Part shown: positions 42,805 to 53,012 of the stretch, piece by piece
How the letters are laid out: each line of letters starts with the position of its first letter
How positions within the stretch are numbered: the stretch's first letter is position 1
Assembly: GCA_913051775.1 (NCBI GenBank)
Contig: CAJXCL010000007.1
Coordinates: forward strand, 1-64,000
Origin: an uncultured Nitrospirota bacterium
Lineage (GTDB): Bacteria > Nitrospinota > Nitrospinia > CAJXCL01
Direction of reading: 5' to 3'
Length of the DNA: 64,000 nucleotides
The notes under the pieces: model-generated
Database searches by the model: none
Told to the model about the DNA's origin: nothing
Seen by the model: the letters and a program-made list of their open reading frames with translations, nothing else
Position numbers and translations under genes: made by a program

Positions 42805-43758
42805 TTAATTATCGTTACTTTTAACCATATTTCGTCCTGATTGTTTTACCTTGTAAAGTATCTTGTCGGCAAGCTTAATAAGCGCGTTTGAGGAAGATTT
42901 ATTATCAGGAAAAATAGTTCCGACTCCCAAACTAATTGTGACATACTCACTGATTGTGGAGGAGGTATGCTCAATTTTTAATGCTTCTACAGCCTTGCGC
43001 ATCTCTTCTGCCAACAGAAGAGTGCCGTCCTTTTCTGTTCCAGGCAGGATAGCCACAAACTCTTCACCTCCATAACGAGCAAATAAATCAGCGGGGCGAT
43101 TTACCAGATCATTTAATGTATTCGCAACCTGTATCAGGCAGTTATCTCCAGCTAGATGGCCGTAGGTATCATTGAAAAGTTTGAAAAAATCAATATCAAT
43201 CATTATTAAAGAAATTAATTTTTTATCCCGGATTGCGCGTTTCCACTCCCTTTCAAAGTATTGATGAAAATAACGACGGTTGTAAATCTCCGTTAATCCA
43301 TCTCGGATGGATATTTTCTTTAATTCTTCGTTTTTTTCTATTAACTTTTTTCGGTTTTCAACCAATTCTTTTTTAACAAGTCTGCGCAATACCAGTTTCT
43401 CGAGGCAATGCTTCACCCTGAAATGTAATTCTTCCGTTATAGCCGATTTTAGCATATAATCATCGACACCAAGTCTTAGCGCTTCTATTGCTGGCAATAA
43501 ATCGCCATCACTGGAGAAGATCATCACCACTGTCTCAGAATTCATCTTTTTGGTCTTTTCCAGCACCTGTATTCCGCTTAGCCCTTTCATTTTAAGAGCG
43601 GTAATAACCATATCATAATTGCTTTCCCCCAGCTTTTTGATCGCTTCTTCACCGCTTCCGGCTAAAGTAACATCATATCCATTTTCGCTAAGATCAACAC
43701 TAATGGTTTTGCGAATGTTTTCTTCATCATCAACCAATAAGATAGAGTAATTATTCAT
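42805..43758 (-). CDS. Response regulator with GGDEF (diguanylate cyclase) domain
   Basis: REC domain (ILLVDDEENIRKTI), active-site RYGGEEFVAILPG (GGEEF). Confidence 0.93.
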   Translation of the reverse strand: MNNYSILLVDDEENIRKTISVDLSENGYDVTLAGSGEEAIKKLGESNYDMVITALKMKGLSGIQVLEKTKKMNSETVVMIFSSDGDLLPAIEALRLGVDDYMLKSAITEELHFRVKHCLEKLVLRRLVKKELVENRKKLIEKNEELKKISIRDGLTEIYNRRYFHQYFEREWKRAIRDKKLISLIMIDIDFFKLFNDTYGHLAGDNCLIQVANTLNDLVNRPADLFARYGGEEFVAILPGTEKDGTLLLAEEMRKAVEALKIEHTSSTISEYVTISLGVGTIFPDNKSSSNALIKLADKILYKVKQSGRNMVKSNDN

Positions 43759-43864
43759 TGGATATTCCTTATCTTATCGTGATTTATGATTTCAGATTGC
43801 AGATTTTAAATCCGCATTCCGAATTCCAAAATTAAATAAGCGTTGACTAATGACCAATGGCTAA

Positions 43865-46603
43865 TCAATGAGCCTCTCCCCAATGTTTACCTATGCAAGT
43901 GTCGACAATCAAGGGTATTTTTAGTTCCATAACTCCTTCCATTTCTTTTTTTACCAAATCAACCATTGATTTCTTTTCCGCTTCAGGTATTTCAAAGACG
44001 AGTTCATCGTGAACTTGTAGAATCATTTTAGATTTAAGGTTTTTATTTTTTATGTCTCTTGAAATATTAATCATCGCAATCTTGATCAAATCCGCTGCGG
44101 ATCCCTGAACAGGAGTATTAACAGCAGTGCGCTCCGCAAACTCTTTCATTTGCTTATTTTTGCTGTTCAACTCCGGCAGATATCTCCGACGGTTTAAAAT
44201 AGTGGTAACATATCCATTTTTATGGGCATCCGTTATTGTTCGTTCTATATATGATTTTACTCCTTTATAGAGTGCAAAATAGTGGTTAATAAATTCTTTA
44301 GCTTCTTTTAGGCTAACTTTGATATTTTTGGACAGCCCAAAGGGGCTGATCCCATAAATAATTCCGAAGTTTACTGCTTTGGCCATTCGCCTCATATTAG
44401 AATCAATCATATTCGGAAAAACATTAAAAATTTTTGCCGCTGTCTGAGCATGAATATCTTCTCCTTTCTTAAATGCCCCCATAAGAACCTCATCCTCTGA
44501 AAGATGAGCAAGAATACGAAGCTCTATTTGTGAATAATCGGCAGAAAGCAACCGGTGGTTCTTTTCCGCTATGAATGCTTTCCTGATTTTACGACCGAGC
44601 TCAGTACGTATTGGAATATTTTGTAAATTCGGGTTGCTGGAACTAAGTCTACCGGTGGCTGTAACGGTTTGGTTAAATGAAGTGTGTATCCTACCTGTCT
44701 TTGAGTTGATGAGAAGGGGCAACGCATCAACATAAGTTGATTTCAATTTGCTAAGCTGCCGGTACAAAATAATTTCAGCCGGAAGGGGATGTGTCGAAAG
44801 CTGCTCTAATACTCTCATATCAGTCGAATAGCCTGTCTTATTTTTTTTAAGAGGAGGAAATTTTAATTTTTCAAACAAAAGCTCTGATAACTGTTTTGGA
44901 GAATTAATATTAAACACCTCTCCAGCCATATCATAAATTTTTTGCGCAGACAGGGAGATATCCTTTTCCAAGTCTTTTGACATTTTCTTTAAAAAGTTTT
45001 TATTAATTTTTACCCCGTTTATTTCTATCTCTGCCAGCACTTCAGCAAGAGGCAATTCCACGTTATTTAAAAGAGAAACAAGGGCATCTTTATCAATAAT
45101 CCCAATTGCTAAAGCCGGTAAAAGTTTTTTGCTTAACTGTAAAGTTATATCGGCATCCTCGCCCGAATAACTTGCGGCAGTTTCTATATCTACTTTATTA
45201 AATCCAATCTCCTTTGAACCCGTCCCGGTGACTTCTTTGTAAGTTGTTACACGGTAATTAAGATATTCAAGAGCAATGTCTTCCAGATTATGGTTGTGTT
45301 TTGAAGGGTTAAGCAGGTAAGAAGCTATCATAGTATCAAAATAAATATTGTTTACTTTAATGCCGAAATTTTTAAAAACAATAATCTCGTACTTAATGTT
45401 CTGCCCTATTTTTTTGATATTTTTATCTTCAAGAATCGGTTTAAGTTTTTCCAGAACTTTATCCCTGTTAAGCTGTGCTGGAGCGCCAGGGTAATGATGC
45501 CCTACAGGTATATAATAAGCATTATGGGAAATAATGGATATGGAAATCCCTACAATTTCAGCTTCCATTGGAAATACGCTTGTTGTCTCCAGGTCCATAG
45601 AAAGAAGTCCTTTGTTCTTCACTTGAATAATAATTTTATCTAATTCCTTTTCACTAAAAACTATTTTGTACCTCTCGTTCCTAACACTCCCTTTAGTCCT
45701 TACTCGAGGGGGGATTAAGGGGGGTGTTCCGGGAATGAAAGACTGGGCCTGGAGCTTGGATAGAAGAGAAGCGAATTCTAATTCTTTGAAAAGAGAAATA
45801 ACGCGTTTTGAATTCAATTCCTTTACTTTCATATTCTGGATCCCTACAGTAAGGCTCATATTGGTATTAATGGTACACAATTTTTTGCTAAGCCGTGCCT
45901 GTTCTCTATATTCCAAAAGTTTGTTTTTTAATGCCTCTTTTTTAATTTGTTGCAGGTTTTTCAGAAGGTTTTCAATATCGCCATAATCCTGAATTAAAGC
46001 TATCGCCGTTTTAGGGCCTATTCCTGGCACACCAGGAATGTTGTCCGAACTATCCCCCATCAAACCCATGACTTCCGTAACTTGCCCGGGTTCCACGCCA
46101 AACTTTTCCTTTACTTCTTTTACTCCAAAAGTTTTATTCTTCAAAGTGTCCAGCATTTTGATGTTGGAGCTTATTAACTGCATCATATCTTTGTCTCCAC
46201 TAACAATCGTAACCTCAAACCCTTCCTTTTCAGCTTTTTTGGATACCGTACCAAGAACATCGTCCGCTTCAAAACCTTCTTGCTGTAAGGAGACAATATT
46301 AAAAGCCTCAACAAGATTAATGATATAAGGAAACTGGGGTATAAGATCATCAGGCGTTTCTGCCCGATTAGCTTTATACTCTTTATACATATCATGTCGA
46401 AAAGTTTTACCTTTAGGATCGAAGATTACGGCGATATATTCCGGCTGTTCTTCCCGGAGTATCTTTAAAAGCATGGTAGCAAACCCGTATATTGCGTTGG
46501 TAGGGAGTCCTTTTGAATTGGAAAGAAATTGCCTTACTCCATAAAAGGCCCTGAAGATATAGGAAGAACCGTCAATTAAATATAGACTGGGAGGTTTTTT
46601 CAT
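43865..46603 (-). CDS. polA: DNA polymerase I
   Basis: 5'-nuclease (LYLIDGSSYIFRAFYG), 3'-5' exo (LSMDLETTSVFPM), polymerase (SADYSQIELRILAHLS, VHDELVFEIP). Confidence 0.97.
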   Translation of the reverse strand: MKKPPSLYLIDGSSYIFRAFYGVRQFLSNSKGLPTNAIYGFATMLLKILREEQPEYIAVIFDPKGKTFRHDMYKEYKANRAETPDDLIPQFPYIINLVEAFNIVSLQQEGFEADDVLGTVSKKAEKEGFEVTIVSGDKDMMQLISSNIKMLDTLKNKTFGVKEVKEKFGVEPGQVTEVMGLMGDSSDNIPGVPGIGPKTAIALIQDYGDIENLLKNLQQIKKEALKNKLLEYREQARLSKKLCTINTNMSLTVGIQNMKVKELNSKRVISLFKELEFASLLSKLQAQSFIPGTPPLIPPRVRTKGSVRNERYKIVFSEKELDKIIIQVKNKGLLSMDLETTSVFPMEAEIVGISISIISHNAYYIPVGHHYPGAPAQLNRDKVLEKLKPILEDKNIKKIGQNIKYEIIVFKNFGIKVNNIYFDTMIASYLLNPSKHNHNLEDIALEYLNYRVTTYKEVTGTGSKEIGFNKVDIETAASYSGEDADITLQLSKKLLPALAIGIIDKDALVSLLNNVELPLAEVLAEIEINGVKINKNFLKKMSKDLEKDISLSAQKIYDMAGEVFNINSPKQLSELLFEKLKFPPLKKNKTGYSTDMRVLEQLSTHPLPAEIILYRQLSKLKSTYVDALPLLINSKTGRIHTSFNQTVTATGRLSSSNPNLQNIPIRTELGRKIRKAFIAEKNHRLLSADYSQIELRILAHLSEDEVLMGAFKKGEDIHAQTAAKIFNVFPNMIDSNMRRMAKAVNFGIIYGISPFGLSKNIKVSLKEAKEFINHYFALYKGVKSYIERTITDAHKNGYVTTILNRRRYLPELNSKNKQMKEFAERTAVNTPVQGSAADLIKIAMINISRDIKNKNLKSKMILQVHDELVFEIPEAEKKSMVDLVKKEMEGVMELKIPLIVDTCIGKHWGEAH

Positions 46604-46664
46604 AACAAGGACCTACGCATTTTCCAAGACCTTAATTAGAAAAATAGCCTGTGGCAACTCTGCA

Positions 46665-46815
46665 CGAATAAGTCCGAAATCCGAAGCACTAAATTCTAAA
46701 CAATATCCAATGGCCTAAATGCTAAATTCAAAACAAAAACCGGCTGAACAGGAGATGTTTTAACATTTGTATTTTTAATCTGTTTCGGATTTCGAAATTT
46801 GATGTTCGGATTTTT
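46665..46815. repeat. Diverged copy of the 28048-28183 inverted-repeat element
   Basis: AAGTCCGAAATCCGAAGCA ... CTGTTTCGGATTTCGAAATTT with similar spacing. Confidence 0.7.
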
Positions 46816-46842
46816 CTCTTTATATTATTCGATTTCAATAAA

Positions 46843-47357
46843 TTACGGCAAATCAACAATTTTTTGTCGGTGTTGAGACATTAAGCACATACATTCTATA
46901 TTTTTTAAAACATCATCAAGCAGTCTTTCCACGCATTCATGTAAAATCGCAAAAGTCGTTCTGAACCCAAAAATGCTCCCTCATCTCGAATCCTTAATGT
47001 CCTGTCCCTGGTATTCCGTGCTATAAAGAAGAAAGCATCTTTACTTTCTCTTTTGCCTCCGGAAACTTTTTAGCAACAGTTTGTAGTTGTTCTTTTTCCA
47101 TAACCAGGAGAATATCCGAATCTTTTACCATCTCTTCTGCAAGGGGAAGAGAAGAGTGAGACGAAATGTCAATCCCGTGTTGTTTACAAATCTCAACGAC
47201 TTTTGGGAGTGGACTAATGCCATTTATTGCGTGAGTTCCTGCTGACTTAACTTCTATTCCATGAATCTCTCTATTTTCAAGCATATTCCGCATCAAGGTA
47301 TCCCGCCAGCGCACTTCTACTCTGATTTGCTCTACAAACAAAAAGTATTTTAACCAT
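46843..47357 (-). pseudogene. Low-molecular-weight protein tyrosine phosphatase/arsenate reductase-like, frameshifted
   Basis: MVKILFVCRANQSRSALA (C-x5-R active site) in one frame, TLMRNMLENREIHGIEVKSAGTHAINGISPLPKVV... in a second (ORF 47021..47341), YQGQDIKDS/FRTTFAILHECVERLLDDVLKNIE in a third. Confidence 0.75.
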
Positions 47358-47460
47358 AAAGCAATCGTTCACAGGGATTAGGAAATATGGGTGAAGGTGT
47401 TATTGAAAAAGAGTGCTAGTCAACGCTTTATGATTGTTGACCATGGTCCTTGCCTCCTGA

Positions 47461-47498
47461 TTAACTCGTTCCCAAGCTTCAGCTTGGGAACGAGTTAA
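47461..47498. terminator. Perfect 18-bp-stem hairpin at 3' end of rnpB (terminator and/or repeat element)
   Basis: TTAACTCGTTCCCAAGCT-TC-AGCTTGGGAACGAGTTAA immediately downstream of rnpB on the minus strand. Confidence 0.55.
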
Positions 47499-47501
47499 AA
47501 C

Positions 47502-47863
47502 CGGAGCAGATAATAAGCCGGGTTCTGTCTCTCTAATGAGATGGTAATCATTTATCTGGGCCTGGCGTTGCCGTCAGGCTTAAGCGGCCTAACCCGGAAG
47601 CCTCGGGCGGGCCACCCTCAAACGCTTCTCTATTTGGCCTTGCTCCAGGTGGGGTTTACCAACTTCCCCTGTCACCAAGGAAAGCAGTGAGCTCTTACCT
47701 CGCTTTTTCACCCTTACCCCGCACACAACTCGGGGCGGTATATTTTCTGTTGCACTTTCCATAGGGTCGCCCCTCCTCCGTGTTACGGAGCACCCTGCCC
47801 TCTGGAGCCCGGACTTTCCTCCATTCTCACAAATGGAGAACAGCGATTACCTAACCTACTCCG
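47502..47863 (-). ncRNA. rnpB: RNase P RNA, bacterial class A
   Basis: Reverse complement contains GAGGAAAGTCCGGGCTCC, GGGTAAGGGTGAAAAAGCGAGGTAAGAGCTCAC, AAACCCCACC; P1 arms CGGAGTAGGT/ATCTGCTCCG pair. Confidence 0.95.
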
Positions 47864-48585
47864 ATCATTTGTTCCGAAAATAAAAACCGACTGCAATAAG
47901 GGCACTTAATAATTGAGTCGTTTTGTCTTATCTCAATAGATAATTGCGGCCTGAGGCTACGATGACAGCCACAGCATGTATTTTTCTCAATTTTAACAAC
48001 TGCCAGTCCGTCTCGGGCATCCATTACCTTTTCGTAATATTTAAACCATTTGCTTTCAATCTTTGTCGCTAGTTCTTTTCTATGGTTTAGTTCCTTTTCC
48101 AGGTGTTTGTTGAGGTTTCCCAATTCGCCTTCTTTTATTTTTTTAACCTCAAGATATTTTTTCTCTTCCTCTTCCTTTTCTTTCAATTTCTGCTCATATT
48201 CTTTCTGGCATTCTTCAATGTTCTCCATCAACTTAATTTCTTCTTCTTCAAGAGAGCCAATCTTGCTTTTTAAATTTTCAATTTCCTGAAGAACGGCGGA
48301 ATACTCTTTATTGGTTTTTACGTTCGGAAGTTTTCCTTTGGTATTGTTCAACAGGTCTGTTTTGGATTGGGTTTCCAATTCTTTAGAGCGACGTTCTTTT
48401 TTCGCCTGTTCGATTTTTCCGTTGAGTTGATTAATTTCCGAATTAATTTTCTCAACACCCTGTCGCTCACTCTCAATTTCTTCGGGAATCTTTTCTTTTT
48501 GTTGATTGAATATTTTTATTTCCTTATCAATTTTCTGAAGGCTAATTAATAATTCCAGTTGTCTATCTTTTATTGTAGTATTCAT
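47851..48585 (-). CDS. Coiled-coil C4 zinc-ribbon protein (COG1579/CdsZ-like)
   Basis: Long coiled coil followed by CCGCHRSLRPQL...IIKCPYCSRFLF. Confidence 0.85.
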   Translation of the reverse strand: MNTTIKDRQLELLISLQKIDKEIKIFNQQKEKIPEEIESERQGVEKINSEINQLNGKIEQAKKERRSKELETQSKTDLLNNTKGKLPNVKTNKEYSAVLQEIENLKSKIGSLEEEEIKLMENIEECQKEYEQKLKEKEEEEKKYLEVKKIKEGELGNLNKHLEKELNHRKELATKIESKWFKYYEKVMDARDGLAVVKIEKNTCCGCHRSLRPQLSIEIRQNDSIIKCPYCSRFLFSEQMIGVG

Positions 48586-48811
48586 TAAGCATCTCTATTT
48601 TCTTTTTTATCAAATTTAGAGTTTCATTGGCCTCGTTAACTAATCTTTGCATAATTTCTTTTATAGGAAGAATATTTTTGGTTTTGTATATATTTCTTCC
48701 GGCAAAAAAGAGTCCATTTTCGATGTCCCCATCGCGGGCTAACTTAAGATGGTCCAGGATACAAAGGCTCCGTGAGTATTGTTTAAGATAATTATCGTTA
48801 GATAGCTGCAT
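48563..48811 (-). CDS. Small protein resembling the C-terminal tail of nitronate monooxygenase-family proteins
   Basis: CILDHLKLARDGDIENGLFFAGRNIYKTKNILPIKEIMQRLVNEA; 82 aa; overlaps start of zinc-ribbon CDS. Confidence 0.5.
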   Translation of the reverse strand: MQLSNDNYLKQYSRSLCILDHLKLARDGDIENGLFFAGRNIYKTKNILPIKEIMQRLVNEANETLNLIKKKIEMLNEYYNKR

Positions 48812-48989
48812 AATGCTTTATTTTAAGTTTAGTATGTTTTAAATGCAAATAAAAATAAATATTTAGTCACTAAGACCTTTAAACCACATAGCAGGCAGTA
48901 AGCAGTTATTTTTTTGCTGTTTACTGCTTGTTGACTACCCTTTCTTTTTTGGTTGTGGCTTTGCTGTGGTTTAATAATTATTCAAGAAG

Positions 48990-51674
48990 TCAAAAAATAG
49001 CTCCCGGAACGATAAGCTTGTTTAATTCTTCTGAAAGACGCCTTATAAAGCTTTCCATATTAGAATTAAGTTTTCTTATATCTTTCCTACCCAGGTAAAA
49101 TACATTGGTTGCATAATTGTTTCTGCAATGAACAATAGCTCTAAAAATAGGCATATTCATAGAAGCAAATGTTTTGGTAGTTTGCATAAAAACTCCTAAT
49201 ATATCAGGTGTTACAATTTTAACAGCCCTGCCGATTACTCTTACTTTGGGTGATATTTTTTTGTACATTTTTTTGGTATTTGCCCCAACAAGAACCCTGT
49301 TTTTGTAAATATTGGTTACAGAATTCCCCTTAACAAAAATTTTGTCTATATCTTCTTTTACACATCTCTGGACATAGTAAAAATTTGTATAGTCAACAGG
49401 TTTATCGTTTACATCAACCATTTTAAAAATATCAAGAGCCACGTCATTCCAGGTATTAACCTGCGCGTCAATGACACTAATTTTGTTAAACGCGATTATA
49501 CAGGCAATACGATAAAGAATTCCCTCTTGATCTGGCAGACAGAGGATTAAGTCTGCCGGTTTGTTCTCAACATAATAAAGTTGAACGGCAAAATGGTTTT
49601 TAGACTGTTTATAAGCACTGTATGTATCTAGTTGAGCTTGGAGGTCAGGTGGAAGATCAATTAAATTGATGAACTCTACTTTTAACGATTCATCAACGGC
49701 CTCCTTCTTTTCATAATACAGGGCTTTGTGATAAATATGCTTCAGGCTTGTTATCTGACCGGACGTCATTTTCATCTTAGTTCCATACCGATCAGCAAAA
49801 GTTAATAAGATCAACATTCTTAGCTTTTCCATATCTCCATCAATCAACTTCCATATCATTTCGTATGTTTCATTATCATAAGGGTCAAGGTCGAGTAAAT
49901 CTTTCATTGCAAGATGTTTCCCAACAAGAAAGCTCACAGAGTCGATACTGCTTTGATCCATAATGCCTAATTCCTTGAGAATAGCAGGAGTCATAGCCTC
50001 GCCAACTTCATCTTCATTTTGATGTCTGGTCTTGTATCCCTTTCCAATGTCATGCAACAGCGTTGCTAATTTCAGAACTATATTGTTTTTAAGATTTTGA
50101 TAGAGTTGGACAAGGAATGGATCGCCTTGATTTAATTCAAGCATATTAATAGCGTCTAAAGCTGCCATAATATGAATATCTACAGGAAAGCGGTGTACGT
50201 AAATATCCTGTGGCAAGCCGCAAAGAGCTGAGAACTTGGGAATAATAAAATTACCTATTAAGCCGAATTCATTCATATCGCGAATGGCTTTTGCAAAATA
50301 TTTCCCCATTAATATGTGCTGAAATGTTTCAATCATTTTACCTTTAGTTTCACTTTCCATAAAAATGGGGACTAAATTGTCTTCATTTTCTTCTATGGAA
50401 AGAATAATCGGGTACGACATATTGAGTCCCTCTTGTGCGACAAACTTCATTAGATCAAATATTTTCTCAGGGGAATCAGAAAAGATCTTTTCCTTGCCGG
50501 GAATGAAGACAATGTAATTTTTATCGTTTGTACCAAAATAAGCGTTCAAATTTTTGGCAACAGTCTCATCCCGCCATATGCAGTCCCACAAAAGATTTCT
50601 TCCGTCCCGCTTTAAAGGAAGAGCCGCATGATAGAAATACTCTTTGTAAAAATCGTTCAGTTTAAACCCGAGGGTTTTGGCTATCTTTTCACGGTTTTCA
50701 AACGACAGTTTGTCTTTGTTGCCCGATGGTTGAATGAGGTGGAGTAACAGCCGAACTTTGACTAAGAAATTTAAAGCAATTTGATCCCTGTTATACACCT
50801 GTTCACTAATTCGTTTTTCGGAAAACAGCTTATTTAAAGTTTCTGACATAGAAGGCTCCTTATAGCCATACTTTATTTTTGTTAGAAATAAAGCCCAGTA
50901 AAAGCGTCGAATGTCATTTTTAACATCCGGTTCTTGCTGAAAAACGGTGTTTTCAACGGCATAACATTCCGTATACATAATATTATCTTCAATAAAAAAT
51001 TGCTTGTTTGATTCCAATATAGAGAATATTTTTTTCTGAAAAAGATTAAATGTTTCCTTGCTTCCTGAAACAAAACGCCCTTCCAGCAAAGACCTGAAAT
51101 TAATAATCTCTTTTCCTGTCGAAGGCATACTTATTTCGTCTAAAGTCAAATACCCAAAACTACTTGAAGAAGGAAAGATGTTCTGGTGAATAAAAAGATA
51201 TTCAAAGTTCCTAACAATTCCTTTAACCGTTTTATCCGCGTGTGATTGGTGATTCGATATCACGGTAAGATCAATATCTGATAATGGGAACATTTCACTT
51301 CGCCCGTATCCCCCACGGGCAACAATGGCAAATGGAACGTTTTCCGGTTTTAGTGAAGTTTTATTTGTTATGTTAAATTGTAGAGTAGCACATTCCAGGC
51401 TGAACCTTATCACCGCATCAATCAGGGCTGTCCTTTGAAATAATATTTCAAATGGATAGTTACTTTTCGCTATGTTTTTATAATGATTTGTTGATTCAGT
51501 TTCAACTAATGGGAGGATTTTATTTTTGTAATAAAGATTAAAGTCGGGTTTAGTAGTTTTGTGTGCCTGGTCGGAAGAAAAGTCATCCTGGAAAAGATTC
51601 TGTAGTTGCTTATACAGATTATCTTCATACTGCTGATTTTTTTCCTTATAATCAGAAATGGTTTTGCCGAGCAT
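48990..51674 (-). CDS. glnD: [Protein-PII] uridylyltransferase/GlnD-family protein
   Basis: Nucleotidyltransferase ARGGYGRSEMFPLSDIDLTV, HD LLHDIGKGYKTRHQNEDEVG, C-terminal ACT-like repeats. Confidence 0.87.
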   Translation of the reverse strand: MLGKTISDYKEKNQQYEDNLYKQLQNLFQDDFSSDQAHKTTKPDFNLYYKNKILPLVETESTNHYKNIAKSNYPFEILFQRTALIDAVIRFSLECATLQFNITNKTSLKPENVPFAIVARGGYGRSEMFPLSDIDLTVISNHQSHADKTVKGIVRNFEYLFIHQNIFPSSSSFGYLTLDEISMPSTGKEIINFRSLLEGRFVSGSKETFNLFQKKIFSILESNKQFFIEDNIMYTECYAVENTVFQQEPDVKNDIRRFYWALFLTKIKYGYKEPSMSETLNKLFSEKRISEQVYNRDQIALNFLVKVRLLLHLIQPSGNKDKLSFENREKIAKTLGFKLNDFYKEYFYHAALPLKRDGRNLLWDCIWRDETVAKNLNAYFGTNDKNYIVFIPGKEKIFSDSPEKIFDLMKFVAQEGLNMSYPIILSIEENEDNLVPIFMESETKGKMIETFQHILMGKYFAKAIRDMNEFGLIGNFIIPKFSALCGLPQDIYVHRFPVDIHIMAALDAINMLELNQGDPFLVQLYQNLKNNIVLKLATLLHDIGKGYKTRHQNEDEVGEAMTPAILKELGIMDQSSIDSVSFLVGKHLAMKDLLDLDPYDNETYEMIWKLIDGDMEKLRMLILLTFADRYGTKMKMTSGQITSLKHIYHKALYYEKKEAVDESLKVEFINLIDLPPDLQAQLDTYSAYKQSKNHFAVQLYYVENKPADLILCLPDQEGILYRIACIIAFNKISVIDAQVNTWNDVALDIFKMVDVNDKPVDYTNFYYVQRCVKEDIDKIFVKGNSVTNIYKNRVLVGANTKKMYKKISPKVRVIGRAVKIVTPDILGVFMQTTKTFASMNMPIFRAIVHCRNNYATNVFYLGRKDIRKLNSNMESFIRRLSEELNKLIVPGAIF

Positions 51675-52838
51675 TTATTCGTTCCATAATGGTGAGATCT
51701 CTCTTATTTTTTTTACGATGGGAGGTAATATCTCAGCAACATAATTTACATCCTCTTCCGTGTTCATTTTCCCAAAGCTGAAACGTAATGAACCGTGCAC
51801 TTTTTCGTGGGGTATCCCCATTGCAGTCAATACGTGGGAAGGTTCCAGGGTGCCTGAACTGCAGGCTGATCCGGTAGAGACAGCTACTCCTTGAAGATCA
51901 AGGTTAATCATGATGGATTCTCCTTCTACGCATTCGATACCAATATTTAAAGTTGTTGGCAACCGTTTTGTTGGATGCCCATTAAGAGTGGTTTTCGGGA
52001 CCGAGCATGTCAGTTTTCTATGTAAACTATCCCGTAACCCTGTCAAATATTTTGATCCGGATTCCATATCTTTTTTCGCTATTTCACAAGCCTTTCCAAA
52101 GCCGACTATCCCCGGTACATTTTCAGTGCCGGCCCTCCTGTTTCTTTCATGGTGACCACCGCTGATTATTGGAAACAGTTTTGACGTCCCGTTTTTAATA
52201 TACAGTGCTCCTACGCCTTTCGGCCCGCCAAGTTTGTGACCGGAAATAGACAAAAAATCAACATTTAAATCATTTACATTCAAAGGAATTTTTCCAAAAC
52301 TCTGGACCGCATCCGTATGAAAAAAAATATTTCTCTCTTTAGCAATTGTTCCAATTTTTTCTACCGGCTGAATCGTTCCCACTTCATTATTGGAATGTTG
52401 GATAGAAATCAGGACTGTGTTTTCTTTGATAGCTTTTTTTATTTCTTCCGGATTAACCATCCCGTACTGGTCTACCTTAATATAAGTTACCTCAAAACCA
52501 ATTTTCTCGAGAAGGCGGCAGGTATTCAAAACCGCCGGATGTTCAACCCGGGAGGTTACTATATGTTTTTTGCCTTTTAAATTAAAGAGAGCCACCCCTT
52601 TGATAGCGATATTGTCCGATTCGCTTCCTCCACTGCAAAATATAATTTCGGATGGGGAAGCATTGAGCAATTCCGCAATCTTTTCACGGACTTCGTCCAT
52701 GACCACTTTTACAGGCCTGCCAAACTGATGGGCGCTGGAAGGGTTTCCGAAACAGTCCTTTAAATAAGGAGACATGGCTTCAAAGACTTCAAGATGCATT
52801 GGGGTGGTGGCGTTATTGTCTAAATAAACTTTTCTCAA
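51675..52838 (-). CDS. Cysteine desulfurase (NifS/IscS family)
   Basis: YLDNNATTPMHLEV, SISGHKLGGPKGVGALY, STGSACSSGTLEPSHVL. Confidence 0.94.
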   Translation of the reverse strand: MRKVYLDNNATTPMHLEVFEAMSPYLKDCFGNPSSAHQFGRPVKVVMDEVREKIAELLNASPSEIIFCSGGSESDNIAIKGVALFNLKGKKHIVTSRVEHPAVLNTCRLLEKIGFEVTYIKVDQYGMVNPEEIKKAIKENTVLISIQHSNNEVGTIQPVEKIGTIAKERNIFFHTDAVQSFGKIPLNVNDLNVDFLSISGHKLGGPKGVGALYIKNGTSKLFPIISGGHHERNRRAGTENVPGIVGFGKACEIAKKDMESGSKYLTGLRDSLHRKLTCSVPKTTLNGHPTKRLPTTLNIGIECVEGESIMINLDLQGVAVSTGSACSSGTLEPSHVLTAMGIPHEKVHGSLRFSFGKMNTEEDVNYVAEILPPIVKKIREISPLWNE

Positions 52839-53012
52839 ATCCAGATCCTTTTAATAATCTGTAAGCGTTCAGCAGTCAACCGTGAGCTTTCATATAAATC
52901 AAATAAAAACAAAAACTATCCCTATAACATTTTTCACAATTTGTGCGTACAGCATTTATTGTTTTTACATGTTTTCTTGATTGCTGATAGATAACTGCTG
53001 AACGCCTACAAA

